Positions 45,698 through 54,563 of a DNA stretch of 64,000 nucleotides are shown in pieces (position 1 is the first letter of the stretch; every line of letters begins with the position of its first letter). Origin of the DNA: Planomicrobium sp. Y74 (GTDB lineage: Bacteria > Bacillota > Bacilli > Bacillales_A > Planococcaceae); assembly GCF_003668635.1 (NCBI RefSeq), contig NZ_RCWH01000005.1:310001-374000 (forward strand). Direction: 5' to 3'. The notes beneath the pieces were generated by a model, which was given only the letters and a program-made list of their open reading frames with translations, was not told the DNA's origin and did not search any database. Made by a program: the position numbers and the translations under genes.

Positions 45698-45820
45698 AAA
45701 AGGAGTTGTCCTAAAAGTAATTTGGGCAACTCCTTTTGCGACGAAGCTAGCGCAGCGATGCAACGCACTTTCATGTCTCAAAGCTAGCGCAGCGATGCAG
45801 AGACAGAGACAGAGACAGGA
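45698..45820 (+). repeat. Hairpin plus GCTAGCGCAGCGATGCA repeat element
   Basis: A terminator-like hairpin (AGGAGTTGTCC/GGGCAACTCCT, loop containing TAATTT) is followed by TTTTGCGACGAAGCTAGCGC and a second GCTAGCGCAGCGATGCA at 45783, then three GAGACA units (45800-45817). A related element lies at 52271-52347. The hairpin ends the cupin gene. Confidence 0.75.
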
Positions 45821-45852
45821 GCAATAGTATTTCCTACGCTTTATTAGAGACA

Positions 45853-45902
45853 AAGGGACTGTCCAATAAGTCGATTGATGACTTACTGGACAGCCCTTTT
45901 TT
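45853..45902. terminator. Long hairpin between the cupin and DUF6904 genes
   Basis: AAGGG/CCCTT and GTCCAATAAGT/ACTTACTGGAC (one mismatch) form a stem of about 16 bp with T on the plus-strand side. Confidence 0.7.
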
Positions 45903-45938
45903 CTGTCTATCTAAACTTTTGAGATAAAGATTCTCAAA

Positions 45939-46655
45939 TCACCATTCGAAATCCTCAGGATACTTCGCGGAAACTTCGATTTCATGAATCTGCTTTTTAC
46001 CAGGGGTAGCGGCGGCCAGCACCTGTTTACGGAATGCCTGATATTCGCTGTCCTGCACCGCAAGTTTCAATGCAATTGTGGAAAGGCTCTTTTCGCGCTG
46101 CTCTTTTGTCATGCCGATATATTTCAGATTCATCAAATCTACATATTGGATTGCATAATCATCCACTGTGACAGGCTGATTAAAGCCTTTTAGGATCGTC
46201 TCGTATTCTTCATCGGGAATATGCCCCTGAAGACAATCAAGAACAAGCGACTGGAAGCGGTAGATGACCGGGAGGTGGACATCCCATATCGATTGCGATA
46301 CTCGTTTTTGATATAGGCTCACGAAATCTTTAAGCGCAATTGCAGCGTAGATCAATTCGGGCCACAGGATTTCTGTGGAAAAATAGATGTTTTTATCCGG
46401 CGCGATAAATCCGTGCTGCTTCATCGTGTGCTCATGGAGGCCATTAAAGACAAAATCGACATTGCGGTCACCTTGTGCAGCGTGGCGAATCTCATAGGAA
46501 ATTCCAAGTATGCGCCGGCGTGAACCTTCGTAGCCATGGTATTGGTCTTCTTTGCCGATCACTTTATAAAAAGCCTGGTTCAACTCATCCAGGTCAAAAT
46601 AATCACCGCTTATCTTTACACCGGTGTGGTTCGGTGTGCTCATCATCGTCAGCAT
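45939..46655 (-). CDS. DUF6904-like protein
   Basis: This 238-residue cytoplasmic protein begins with a TPNHTGVKISGDYFDLDELN block that I associate with the DUF6904 family of Bacillota. It contains YEGSRRRILGISYEIRHAAQGDR and a helical C-terminal half. No catalytic motif or known function is recognised. GAGGAGG precedes the ATG. It lies 12 bases after the rluF gene on the same strand and is probably co-transcribed. Confidence 0.65.
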   Translation of the reverse strand: MLTMMSTPNHTGVKISGDYFDLDELNQAFYKVIGKEDQYHGYEGSRRRILGISYEIRHAAQGDRNVDFVFNGLHEHTMKQHGFIAPDKNIYFSTEILWPELIYAAIALKDFVSLYQKRVSQSIWDVHLPVIYRFQSLVLDCLQGHIPDEEYETILKGFNQPVTVDDYAIQYVDLMNLKYIGMTKEQREKSLSTIALKLAVQDSEYQAFRKQVLAAATPGKKQIHEIEVSAKYPEDFEW

Positions 46656-46667
46656 ACAGAATCCTCC

Positions 46668-47375
46668 TCAACGTTTGGGTTTATAGTCGAGCTGCTTGAA
46701 TAATTCATTGCGTTCATCATCGGTCAAATCGCGCCATTCACCCACAGGCAGATCACCAAGGTGGATGTTCATGATCCGAATACGCTGAAGGCTGCGCACT
46801 TCATAGCCGAGGGCTGTACACATCCGGCGGATCTGACGGTTCAGTCCCTGTTTGATCGTCAGCTTGAAAATATACTTGGTCAGCTTTTCCGCTTTCGCCG
46901 GAAGAGTGACCGTATCCAGAATTTCCACGCCTTCCTGCATTTTTTTCAGGAAAGAATCGGTAATCGGCATATCGACTCTGACAATGTATTCTTTTTCATG
47001 TTCATTTTCCGCCCGCAGAATTTCATTGACGATATCGCCATCGTTTGTAAGGAGAATTAATCCTTCTGAATCTTTATCGAGGCGGCCGACGTGAAAAATC
47101 CTTTCGGAATGATTTACGAAATCCACAATATTTCCTTCGATATGGCGTTCGGTCGTACTCGTGATGCCGACGGGTTTATTCAGTGCGATGTAGACGTATT
47201 CCTGCTGGGGCTGTTCAATCAGCTTGCCGTCGACTTTCACTTGATCACCCGGCTGGACTTTGCTGCCGAGTTCCGCCGGAGCACCGTTGATGGTAACGCG
47301 GCCGGCTTCGATAAATTTATCTGCGCCGCGGCGCGAAGTGATTCCTGTCTCACTTAAAAACTTATTAATTCGCAT
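46668..47375 (-). CDS. rluF: 23S rRNA pseudouridine synthase, RluF type
   Basis: This 235-residue protein has an N-terminal S4 RNA-binding domain ([21 protein letters not shown], about 1-60) and an RsuA/RluB/E/F-type catalytic domain with the active Asp in [29 protein letters not shown] is the conserved C-terminal motif. [13 protein letters not shown] and the overall length fit RluF, which modifies uridine 2604 of 23S rRNA; RluB or RluE are alternatives. It is the first gene of the two-gene leftward unit. Confidence 0.85.
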   Translation of the reverse strand: MRINKFLSETGITSRRGADKFIEAGRVTINGAPAELGSKVQPGDQVKVDGKLIEQPQQEYVYIALNKPVGITSTTERHIEGNIVDFVNHSERIFHVGRLDKDSEGLILLTNDGDIVNEILRAENEHEKEYIVRVDMPITDSFLKKMQEGVEILDTVTLPAKAEKLTKYIFKLTIKQGLNRQIRRMCTALGYEVRSLQRIRIMNIHLGDLPVGEWRDLTDDERNELFKQLDYKPKR

Positions 47376-47609
47376 AATAAAATCCCTTCGATTTGTAGAA
47401 TTTGCTGTGTGTTTCCATTATACCCTCAAATCAGAAAGAACAAAACGAAGTGCTAATTACGTTTTTAGGTAAAAGAAAAGTTTAATCTATTGCAATTTTC
47501 TAAGTTGTTTGACAATATAAGAGGTAAGCTGTTTCATTATGTGCAGACAGATCACCAGTATAATGAAAGCGCATACATAACGGCAATTCAATTAAGGGGA
47601 GGAAACGGA

Positions 47610-49136
47610 ATGGTAATGGAATATGCAGTGCCGAACACAAGTGGGGCGAAGAGTTCATTTAAGGAAAGGTATGAAAACTATATTAACGGTGAGTGGAAAG
47701 CACCAGCAAAGGGACAGTATTTTGATAACGTTTCTCCTGTAAACGGTAAAAAATTTACAGAAATTGCACGTTCAACCGCGGAAGATGTGGAAGCTGCGAT
47801 AGATGCGGCCCATGCAGCCAAGGATGCCTGGGGCAAAACATCGGTTACGGAACGCGCCAATATCCTTTTGAAGATCGCTGATCGGATGGAGCAAAATCTG
47901 GAAATGCTTGCAGTTGCAGAAACATGGGACAACGGCAAGGCAGTGCGGGAGACCTTGAATGCTGATATTCCCTTGGCAATCGATCATTACCGGTATTTTG
48001 CAGGAGTTATCCGTGCACAGGAAGGATCACTCAGCCAACTGGATGACGACACTGTTGCATATCATTTCCATGAGCCGCTTGGGGTAGTTGCACAAATCAT
48101 TCCATGGAACTTCCCACTGCTGATGGCAACCTGGAAACTGGCGCCGGCACTCGCTGCAGGAAACTGTGTCGTATTGAAACCGGCAGAGCAGACCCCTGCA
48201 AGCATCCTGGTATGGGCTGAACTGGTCGGGGATTTACTGCCGCCGGGTGTTCTGAATATCGTTAACGGTTTCGGGCTTGAAGCAGGGAAACCGCTTGCAT
48301 CCAGTCCACGAGTCGCGAAAGTCGCTTTCACAGGCGAAACAACGACTGGCCGGATGATTATGCAATATGCGTCACAAAACTTGATTCCGGTCACTCTGGA
48401 GCTGGGCGGCAAATCACCGAACATCTTCTTCAAGGATATTATGGATCAGGATGATGCTTTCCTGGATAAAGCAATTGAAGGATTTGTCATGTTCGCGCTG
48501 AATCAGGGCGAGGTATGTACTTGTCCGTCCCGTGTTTTGATTCAAGAGGATATTTATGAAGAATTCATGGAACGTGCGTTGAAGCGCGTTGAAGCAATCA
48601 AAATCGGCAACCCGCTTGATCCGGAAACGATGATGGGGGCACAGGCTTCCCAGGAGCAGATGGAGAAAATCATGTCCTATCTGGATATCGGCAAGCAGGA
48701 AGGCGCTGAAGTGCTAGCCGGCGGCGACCGAAATGTGCTTGAAGGCGATTTGGCGGAAGGTTTCTATATCAAACCGACTGTGTTTAAAGGAAATAATAAA
48801 ATGCGGGTATTCCAGGAAGAGATTTTTGGGCCGGTTGTTTCCGTAACAACTTTCAAAACTAAAGAAGAAGCGATGGAAATTGCAAATGATACATTATATG
48901 GACTCGGCGCCGGCATCTGGACTCGCGATACGCATACGGCTTATCGTTTCGGCCGCGGAATCCAAGCGGGACGCGTCTGGACAAACTGTTATCACCAGTA
49001 CCCAGCCCATGCTGCATTCGGTGGATACAAAATGTCCGGTTTCGGCCGTGAAAACCATAAAATGATGCTGGACCATTACCAAAACACGAAAAATATGCTG
49101 GTCAGCTACAGTCAGGACAAGCAAGGGTTCTTTTGA
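47610..49136 (+). CDS. NAD-dependent aldehyde dehydrogenase (acetaldehyde type)
   Basis: This 508-residue enzyme has [22 protein letters not shown], the Glu in [13 protein letters not shown], the catalytic Cys in [11 protein letters not shown] and EIFGPVVSV. The C-terminal [23 protein letters not shown] resembles the ExaC/AcoD acetaldehyde dehydrogenase group. ATG 47610 with GGGGAGG is chosen over an upstream ATG at 47490, which would add 40 non-homologous residues. It is followed 59 bases later by DUF779, the usual partner. A role in carotenoid aldehyde oxidation is possible but not specifically indicated. Confidence 0.9.
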   Translation: MVMEYAVPNTSGAKSSFKERYENYINGEWKAPAKGQYFDNVSPVNGKKFTEIARSTAEDVEAAIDAAHAAKDAWGKTSVTERANILLKIADRMEQNLEMLAVAETWDNGKAVRETLNADIPLAIDHYRYFAGVIRAQEGSLSQLDDDTVAYHFHEPLGVVAQIIPWNFPLLMATWKLAPALAAGNCVVLKPAEQTPASILVWAELVGDLLPPGVLNIVNGFGLEAGKPLASSPRVAKVAFTGETTTGRMIMQYASQNLIPVTLELGGKSPNIFFKDIMDQDDAFLDKAIEGFVMFALNQGEVCTCPSRVLIQEDIYEEFMERALKRVEAIKIGNPLDPETMMGAQASQEQMEKIMSYLDIGKQEGAEVLAGGDRNVLEGDLAEGFYIKPTVFKGNNKMRVFQEEIFGPVVSVTTFKTKEEAMEIANDTLYGLGAGIWTRDTHTAYRFGRGIQAGRVWTNCYHQYPAHAAFGGYKMSGFGRENHKMMLDHYQNTKNMLVSYSQDKQGFF

Positions 49137-49195
49137 TTAGAATTGTCTAGACTAACAGGGCCCTGCCACTTTTTTAAAGGAGGGAAGGGATTACA

Positions 49196-49558
49196 ATGGT
49201 TGAACGCGTAATAGCTACTGATGCCGCCCTTGAATTGATCGAGTTTTTAAAAGAGAAGCACGGTCCTCTGATGTTCCACCAGTCAGGCGGCTGCTGTGAC
49301 GGCAGCTCGCCAATGTGCTATCCGGAAGGCGACCTGTTTATCGGTGACCAGGATATTTACATGGGAGACATTGGAGGCAGTAAATTCTATATGCACAAAA
49401 ATCAGTTTGAATACTGGCGCCATACTCAATTGATAATTGATGTAGTGCCGGGGCGCGGGGGGATGTTTTCACTTGAAGGCGTCGAAGGAAAACGCTTTTT
49501 GACAAGATCCAGAGCGTTTACAACGGAAGAAACGAAGGAATTGCAGGAACAGGTGTGA
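49196..49558 (+). CDS. DUF779 protein
   Basis: This 120-residue protein has the DUF779 hallmark FHQSGGCCDGSSPMCYP, whose cysteines may bind metal, and ends with a GGMFSLEGVEGKRFLTRS block. DUF779 genes typically sit next to acetaldehyde dehydrogenases, as here, and are thought to support them, but the mechanism is unknown. AAAGGAGGGAAGGG precedes the ATG. A terminator follows. Confidence 0.88.
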   Translation: MVERVIATDAALELIEFLKEKHGPLMFHQSGGCCDGSSPMCYPEGDLFIGDQDIYMGDIGGSKFYMHKNQFEYWRHTQLIIDVVPGRGGMFSLEGVEGKRFLTRSRAFTTEETKELQEQV

Positions 49559-49564
49559 AACGGA

Positions 49565-49592
49565 GGCGGGATTTTGATCCCGTCTTTTTTTG
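49565..49592 (+). terminator. Terminator of the aldehyde dehydrogenase operon
   Basis: GGCGGGAT pairs with ATCCCGTC (one G-T pair) around TTTG and is followed by seven T. Confidence 0.85.
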
Positions 49593-49692
49593 TGGGCTGA
49601 ATTTCGGAGTTTTAGAATTAATAAAGTTTAAATCTGGCTTTAAATTTATTTTTCAATAAAATAACCCGGATGAATTTCCAGTTAATTGGATA

Positions 49693-49772
49693 TACTGTCC
49701 GCAGATCGAAAATACTGTCCAGAGATGAAAAATACTGTCCGCTAACAAAAAATACTGTCCGGAAGAAAATTT
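49693..49772. repeat. Short tandem array, 20-bp period with TACTGTCC core
   Basis: TACTGTCC begins at 49693, 49713, 49733 and 49753, exactly 20 bp apart, each followed by a purine-rich spacer ending in A-tracts. It lies in a gene-free stretch and resembles in design the 21-bp array at 737. Confidence 0.8.
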
Positions 49773-50003
49773 CCTACAAATAGGAAATGACCTCATTCGC
49801 AAAAGCCTTCTTTTTAACCGTGAACAAGTAGAAAAATAGCATCTGCTTATCCGTAAATAATTATTTTTGTAAAGAATTTGCAGTGAAAAACGAGAAGATA
49901 TTCATTCCATCTGAAGTCCGGAAAAATGCGTTGAATATCAAGCTTGCAAAGTGTATTTTTTCTTCAAAACCGCTTGCTGTCAATAGATTCCGCGCTTGTT
50001 AAA
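49773..50003. other. Gene-free stretch before the Fic operon
   Basis: About 230 bp of AT-rich DNA with no gene, repeat or clear hairpin; only the promoter below is visible at its right end. Confidence 0.4.
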
Positions 50004-50012
50004 TGGTATAAT
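50004..50012 (+). promoter_or_regulatory. Extended -10 promoter of the antitoxin-Fic operon
   Basis: TGGTATAAT is a perfect extended -10; the -35 position (TAGATT, 17-bp spacer) is weak. It lies 25 bp before the antitoxin start. Confidence 0.55.
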
Positions 50013-50037
50013 GGAAGAATGAAAGGTGGTCATCAAT

Positions 50038-50226
50038 TTGACGAAATTAGTTAACCGTATTTCTTTTGAACAGGCCGAACATGCTATTTCTTATGCCTCA
50101 CATTCGCTCCATATTGAAGGCTTTGATGTGACACATGAGGACTGTAATTTTGTCCGCTCGGTTTTGACAGGAGAAAAAACGGAAGCTCAATTCCATAAGG
50201 CCATTCGAAACAGATTTGATGTCTAG
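50038..50226 (+). CDS. VbhA-like antitoxin of a Fic toxin
   Basis: This protein of about 62 residues contains SLHIEG, matching the (S/T)xxxE(G/N) inhibitory motif of Fic antitoxins, followed by FDVTHEDCNFVRSVLTGE as in VbhA-type antitoxins. In the family the Glu enters the Fic active site and blocks ATP binding. The start is taken as TTG 50038 because AAAGGTGGT lies eight bases upstream; a GTG at 50026 lacks a site. It overlaps the toxin gene by eight bases, so the pair is translationally coupled. Confidence 0.78.
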   Translation: MTKLVNRISFEQAEHAISYASHSLHIEGFDVTHEDCNFVRSVLTGEKTEAQFHKAIRNRFDV

Positions 50227-50809
50227 GTATAAGCATTCTTCCATGTATTGCTATCCGGGCTCGGACGTTCTGATCAATCACTTTTCCATCAAGGATGACA
50301 ACAAATTGAAGGAATTGGAGACGGTGTATTCTTTGCTTCGCCTCTCTGAACTGAAGTTGAAAGAACCGGCTGATCCGCTGGATATGAATGCTTTCATAGA
50401 GATCCACCGGACCATTCTTCAGGATGTCTATCCTTTTGCCGGTGAATTGCGCAAAGAGATGATTTCCAAAGGATCCTCTTCCTTCGCACATCCGGACCAT
50501 ATCGAAGTGCAGATGCACAGAATTTTTAATGAACTGGAAGAAGAAAATTATTTGAAAGATTTGCCACGCGATAAAATGATTGAGCGATTGGCCCATTATC
50601 TGGCAGAGCTTAATGCACTGCACCCATTCAGGGAAGGCAACGGGCGAACAGTACGTGAATTCGCGCGGCAATTGATGGCAAATGCAGGCTATCAATTGGA
50701 CTGGGAAAAAATTGCGGGACCTGCAGAAATTATCAATGCATTTGTGGACTCGTTCAATTCCACAAACGACCGGCTGGAAAATCTGCTTGATGAAATGATA
50801 AAACCATAG
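50219..50809 (+). CDS. Fic-family AMP-transferase toxin
   Basis: This 196-residue protein carries the Fic core HPFREGNGRTVREF, with the catalytic His and the phosphate-binding Gly-Asn-Gly, and the flap region FAGELRKEMISKG. Bacterial FicT/VbhT toxins AMPylate targets such as gyrase and topoisomerase IV; the target here is unknown. The active motif is complete, so the toxin should be functional unless held by the antitoxin. There is no strong ribosome site of its own, consistent with coupling to the overlapping antitoxin gene. Confidence 0.88.
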   Translation: MSRYKHSSMYCYPGSDVLINHFSIKDDNKLKELETVYSLLRLSELKLKEPADPLDMNAFIEIHRTILQDVYPFAGELRKEMISKGSSSFAHPDHIEVQMHRIFNELEEENYLKDLPRDKMIERLAHYLAELNALHPFREGNGRTVREFARQLMANAGYQLDWEKIAGPAEIINAFVDSFNSTNDRLENLLDEMIKP

Positions 50810-50860
50810 GATTTCCGCAAATGAAAAGCGGCAATCCTATGGTTTTATTGTTTTTTATTT
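50801..50860. terminator. Bidirectional terminator between fic and AAC(3) genes
   Basis: AAAACCATAGGATT pairs perfectly with AATCCTATGGTTTT; T-rich sequence follows on the plus strand. The stop codon of the leftward gene lies within the right arm. Confidence 0.85.
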
Positions 50861-51648
50861 TTCTGCAGCCATTCAATTCCGAATTCTACCAACGGCCTCA
50901 TGGCGACCAGTTTTACCTCCGACTGACCAAGTTTGCCGGTTCTGATGTCGCCCGGGAAATCTTTAGCTATTTCAGGGAAGCGGTCCGAGTCCATATCGAC
51001 GCATTCGAATCTTTGCCAAACGCGTTCGCCGTTCAGCATAATTGCAGCACCTTGCGGAGAAGTCGTCCGATCATCCTGTGCAAATTCGGCGTAATGCAAA
51101 GCGGTACACGAATCAAAACCGACCCCGATGAACAGGATTTTCACTTCAGCCTCCATCATTTTTGCAAGCGGTGAACCACCTCCAAAAGAATCGTCAACGG
51201 GATGATCACGCATCCACTCTGCGGCGTCAGCGCCCCAGGCCATAAAGGAATGGGACGGATGCGGGCTGCGGATAGTGGAAGGGTGCCGGTGAAAACATTC
51301 GGCGATTTTCCCCATGCCTCTGAGAGGCGTCAAATACGGATCATAAGCAGGGAGGGTTTCCCTCAAATCCGCGTGCCAGTTTTCGGGAATCGGCGGCTCC
51401 ATCCAATAAACCGGATCCGAGTTGTCAGCGGATTGCGAAGGCATAACTATGGTGCCGCTGTCAGTCACAGTTTCTATAAGAGCCTCGATGACTGCTTGGG
51501 CACCGCCCGCAATCCATCCCATCGACCTTAGCGAAGAGTGGACCATAAGCTGGTCGCTTTTTTGAATTCCTAGGTCCTTTAATTGTTTTTTCAACGATTC
51601 TTTTGACTGGAATTCGGGTGTGTTTAAAATACTCATTAACTCTGTCAT
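50845..51648 (-). CDS. Aminoglycoside N3-acetyltransferase family protein
   Basis: This 267-residue protein is of the AAC(3)/YokD family: LMVHSSLRSMGWIAGGAQAVIEAL, GTIVMPSQSADNSDP, RSPHPSHSFMAWG with the catalytic His, and LFIGVGFDSCTALHYAE. Antibiotic resistance is known for some members, but chromosomal Bacillus-type homologues often have other or unknown substrates, so resistance cannot be assumed. GGAGGTGC lies near the start. It is convergent with the Fic operon. Confidence 0.85.
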   Translation of the reverse strand: MTELMSILNTPEFQSKESLKKQLKDLGIQKSDQLMVHSSLRSMGWIAGGAQAVIEALIETVTDSGTIVMPSQSADNSDPVYWMEPPIPENWHADLRETLPAYDPYLTPLRGMGKIAECFHRHPSTIRSPHPSHSFMAWGADAAEWMRDHPVDDSFGGGSPLAKMMEAEVKILFIGVGFDSCTALHYAEFAQDDRTTSPQGAAIMLNGERVWQRFECVDMDSDRFPEIAKDFPGDIRTGKLGQSEVKLVAMRPLVEFGIEWLQKNKKQ

Positions 51649-51754
51649 GAAGCACCTCCGATTATTTCAATATACCATAAGGCTAAAAGTTGCTGGCCTG
51701 AAATATTGCGTATAGCATTAGTATATATCGATAAAAAGAGTAGGAGTGAAGAGT

Positions 51755-52231
51755 ATGGAAGCAAGGCTAATGAAAGAATCACGGACAATCCAGACGAAAT
51801 TGGTGCTTCCGCCTGACACGAACCACATGAATTCGATTTTTGGAGGAAAAGTTCTTGCATATATCGATGAAATTGCAGGCATTACAGCAATGAAACATGC
51901 TCGCCGGCAAGTTGTGGTGACAGCTTCCATCGATTCAGTCGATTTTCTGTCTTCGGCGCATGTGGGAGATGTTCTTGAACTCGAAGCGAATGTCACTTCA
52001 ACAGGTCGCACTTCCATGGAAGTCTATGTCAGAGTAAAGTCGATAAATCTGCAGACGGGAGAAGAGCGGCTGACAACCGAATCCTTCCTGACCATGGTGG
52101 CAATGGGCGATGATGGCAAGCCTACTCCAGTTCCGGCAGTCATCCCTGAATCAGAAGGGGAGAAGCTGTTCTTTGAAACAGCGCCAGCCCGCCGGGAATA
52201 CCGTAAGCAAAGAGTGAAAACACCTCGGTAA
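51755..52231 (+). CDS. Acyl-CoA thioesterase, hotdog fold
   Basis: This protein of about 158 residues resembles YkhA-type acyl-CoA thioesterases: VLPPDTNHMNSIFGGKVLAYIDEIAGITA, SIDSVDFLSSAHVGDVLELEA and TESFLTMVAMGDDGKP match the single hotdog domain, with the Asn and Asp of the active site in HMNS and DE. It hydrolyses acyl-CoA in the cytoplasm; chain-length preference is unknown. ATG 51755 with AGGAG is preferred to GTG 51746. The stop is five bases before an interrupted repeat element. Confidence 0.88.
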   Translation: MEARLMKESRTIQTKLVLPPDTNHMNSIFGGKVLAYIDEIAGITAMKHARRQVVVTASIDSVDFLSSAHVGDVLELEANVTSTGRTSMEVYVRVKSINLQTGEERLTTESFLTMVAMGDDGKPTPVPAVIPESEGEKLFFETAPARREYRKQRVKTPR

Positions 52232-52235
52232 CACC

Positions 52236-52431
52236 GAAAAGCGAAAGCGCCCGTTAAGCTCTGAAAGGCAAGAGATGGACCAAATGTAATTTGGGACATC
52301 TCTTTGCGACGAAGCTAGCGCAGCGATGCAGGAGCAATAAGGGTTTGAACGATCTGGCGAAGCGGAGCTCTGTGCCGCACAGCCAGAGTGACTTATGACC
52401 CGAAGAGCTGGGCGGCTGGAGTCTGGACAAA
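52236..52431 (-). repeat. Type A palindromic element interrupted by a second repeat
   Basis: The element lies in the opposite orientation to all others. Its right end (52236-52270, up to CTCTGAAAGGCA) and left end (52348-52431, from ACGATCTGGCG to GAGTCTGGACA) are separated by about 77 bp (52271-52347) that match the hairpin/GCTAGCGCAGCGATGCA element at 45.7 kb. In complete copies these two parts are joined by TAAG only. Confidence 0.8.
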
Positions 52432-52470
52432 AAAGGAACAGGTTCCGGATATATATGCCGGAACCTGTTC
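52427..52470 (-). terminator. Terminator of the DUF421 gene
   Basis: AACAGGTTCCGG pairs perfectly with CCGGAACCTGTT around nine bases; on the minus strand a T run follows. Confidence 0.88.
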
Positions 52471-52980
52471 TTATATCTTCTTGTCAGATTGGACATTGCT
52501 CAACGTGTTTCCAGGTTCCCCTTTAATGATGGACATGCTTCCATCAGTCTCCAAAACAACTGCTTTTACTTCCTGCAAATTGCCGATTCCCTGATTGCGT
52601 ATGGATTGAAGTATTTCGACTCTGTTGATCCGCTCTTTTTTCATCGCATCATCCAGAAAAGAACCATCCAAATAGAGCAATTTGGGCTCTGACTTTATAA
52701 ATTTATTAAAACTCTTCGAGCGCACTGCCAAAAATGTAAAAATGTACTGTCCGCCGATCAAAAGCGCGAATGCAGTCAGACCTTCGAGCAGGCTAATTTG
52801 ACTGTTCAGCAATATTGTAGCCAAAGTCGAACCGAGAGCTACTGTCACAACGAGATCAAACGCATTCAATTTGGTCAATGTCCGTTTTCCGGATATTCTC
52901 AAAAAGAAAATCAGGCCAATGTAGGCGAGCAAACCCACAGTGACAATCCGTATGAAACTGTCCCAGGTAATTTCGAACAT
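52471..52980 (-). CDS. DUF421 membrane protein (YetF type)
   Basis: This 169-residue protein has three N-terminal membrane helices (about 10-85) with FFLRISGKRTLTKLNAFDLVVTVALGS, the DUF421 signature, and a soluble C-terminal domain with PKLLYLDGSFLDDAMKKERI and VKAVVLETDGSMSII. It is shorter than the usual ~220-230 residues and resembles the compact branch of YetF-like proteins. Function is unknown; some members are linked to spore or stress phenotypes. GGAGTCGAAGGG precedes the start. Confidence 0.85.
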   Translation of the reverse strand: MFEITWDSFIRIVTVGLLAYIGLIFFLRISGKRTLTKLNAFDLVVTVALGSTLATILLNSQISLLEGLTAFALLIGGQYIFTFLAVRSKSFNKFIKSEPKLLYLDGSFLDDAMKKERINRVEILQSIRNQGIGNLQEVKAVVLETDGSMSIIKGEPGNTLSNVQSDKKI

Positions 52981-53162
52981 CCCTTCGACTCCTTTCTGTG
53001 GTCAAAGTTTTCCCATATTCCATCTTTTCCCCATATACCTCCGAACAAACAGATTTCGGCAAATCATCTTTTGTGAAAGGAATAGGATCTGTTTATTAAG
53101 CGTAGAAAGCTGGAAAAGGGTATATAGAGAAGAAAAGAAGTCACAAAAAAGGAGCGATTGCA

Positions 53163-53369
53163 ATGAAAGTGTTCCTGAATGCCATCCGGTATGCGGGGCT
53201 CGTCATTTTCGGATTGGCCGTCCTTTTGCTACTGGCAGCCATACTCAACTACTTTGTATCGTTTACAGATGTATTATGGTTTGAACCAGCCTTCATCCGG
53301 TTATATCTGTTCCTTGCGGTCACTGGAATCCTTGCATATATATTGGTCAGGTTCCGGAGGAGAAAATAA
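53163..53369 (+). CDS. Small two-helix membrane protein
   Basis: This 68-residue protein has two hydrophobic helices (AGLVIFGLAVLLLLAAILNY and LYLFLAVTGILAYILV) separated by a short acidic-aromatic loop and ending in RFRRRK, so both ends should be cytoplasmic. AAAAGGAGCG precedes the ATG. No family is recognised. It lies between divergent DUF421 and convergent SEC-C genes and shares a terminator with the latter. Confidence 0.65.
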   Translation: MKVFLNAIRYAGLVIFGLAVLLLLAAILNYFVSFTDVLWFEPAFIRLYLFLAVTGILAYILVRFRRRK

Positions 53370-53420
53370 AAAAGCACAAAGAGTCGACCGAATTTCCTTC
53401 GTCCGACTCTTTGTGCTTAA
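53368..53420. terminator. Bidirectional terminator, 15-bp stem
   Basis: AAGCACAAAGAGTCG pairs perfectly with CGACTCTTTGTGCTT; the T run is on the minus strand, so it mainly ends the SEC-C gene. Confidence 0.88.
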
Positions 53421-53427
53421 TACATAC

Positions 53428-54450
53428 TTATTTAGCTTTTGCCAATAACTCATCAAAATAAGAACCGAATTCCTTCGAGCGCTTCAGGATCGTACTTGAA
53501 GCTACGCCGAATTTTTCGCTTAATTGTTTTGGTGCAAGCATAGGTCCCTTGATCAATTCGTGATCTTGCAGGAATCTCCAATAACCGCCGACAAGTGCCT
53601 CCGGCTTTTGGACGCTTGGCTGTTGGCTTGCCAGGTAGCTGTTCATGATGCTGGTCACGTTATCAACCGTTTCCGCGTCAAAGTCGGCTTCCTGAACATG
53701 CTTTTGCAATTCATCCATGACGGATTGATGTTCCGGTGAAAGGTCGATGCTTTCGTCAACCGTCCCCGTGGAATATTTGACGATGCTTTCAACGACCGCC
53801 AAATAATTGTCACGAACGTATTGTTCGCCGTCAGTCGCATTTTCTTTTTCCATATCGGCTTTTAATTGCTCGAAGAAAGGAGCAAATTCGCCAACAATGG
53901 TCAAATAGCCGTTAAGGAATAAAGCACCTTCTTCACCTACACGTGAATCCGGCAAGAGGATTGCAAGCAAGCCCTGGCCGTCTTCCATGTCTGTTGGCGG
54001 CTGGTCGGCCATCGTATAAACTTCGCCTGTGAAAGCGTCTTTAAATTGAGCAGAGCTTTCGTCGCCTTTTACATATTGGCCGACAAAAACTTTTACATCG
54101 CTCCAGTTTTTCAGAACGTCCTGAGTGGTAGGGCGCTGGGAAATTTCAATCTGCTTATCCAGATGTTCCTGCCAAAGTTCAGGTTTTTTCATAAACAGAA
54201 AATTCTCTATGACAAATGCCTGTGCATCATTTTCTGCCATTGTTTTCATCAGGCGCGGCTGCCATTCCTGCTGTAATTCACGGAAATCCGCAAGCTGTTC
54301 CTGATTCGGGTTTTCTGAAAAGAACAATTGGCGCACTTTGAATAGTTCCTCGTTCACCAAGTCATTTACCGAGACAGATTGTTCTTTCCCGTGACATTTT
54401 TTGTATTTCTTTCCGCTGCCGCATGGGCATGGATCATTTCTTCCTACCAT
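53428..54450 (-). CDS. SEC-C metal-binding domain protein
   Basis: This 340-residue protein starts with a SEC-C zinc motif ([17 protein letters not shown]), the module also found at the end of SecA. The remainder is acidic and helical. The last 35 residues ([21 protein letters not shown]) look like a helix-turn-helix. The ATG at 54450, with AGGTG seven bases upstream, gives a start directly before the zinc motif; an in-frame GTG lies at 54459. Function is unknown; a role in protein or nucleic-acid binding is possible. Confidence 0.75.
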   Translation of the reverse strand: MVGRNDPCPCGSGKKYKKCHGKEQSVSVNDLVNEELFKVRQLFFSENPNQEQLADFRELQQEWQPRLMKTMAENDAQAFVIENFLFMKKPELWQEHLDKQIEISQRPTTQDVLKNWSDVKVFVGQYVKGDESSAQFKDAFTGEVYTMADQPPTDMEDGQGLLAILLPDSRVGEEGALFLNGYLTIVGEFAPFFEQLKADMEKENATDGEQYVRDNYLAVVESIVKYSTGTVDESIDLSPEHQSVMDELQKHVQEADFDAETVDNVTSIMNSYLASQQPSVQKPEALVGGYWRFLQDHELIKGPMLAPKQLSEKFGVASSTILKRSKEFGSYFDELLAKAK

Positions 54451-54535
54451 TCTAATCACCTACATTTTTTCTTGAGTGTACCATACATTGCAGTTTCGCT
54501 CAAAAGTCCGACGATTCTGACGCCCATTTGACACG

Positions 54536-54560
54536 AAAACCACCAGCTTGTGGTTCTTTA
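54536..54560 (-). terminator. Possible terminator of the acetamidase gene
   Basis: AACCAC and GTGGTT form a short stem just past the stop, with TTTTCG on the minus strand. Weak. Confidence 0.5.
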
Positions 54561-54563
54561 TTC

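Noticed and set aside
49693..49772. CRISPR array
   Set aside because: Cores of 8 bp and spacers of 12 bp are far too short.
50845..51648. Calling this a functional antibiotic-resistance gene
   Set aside because: Family membership is clear, but many chromosomal homologues do not give resistance and no mobile context is present.
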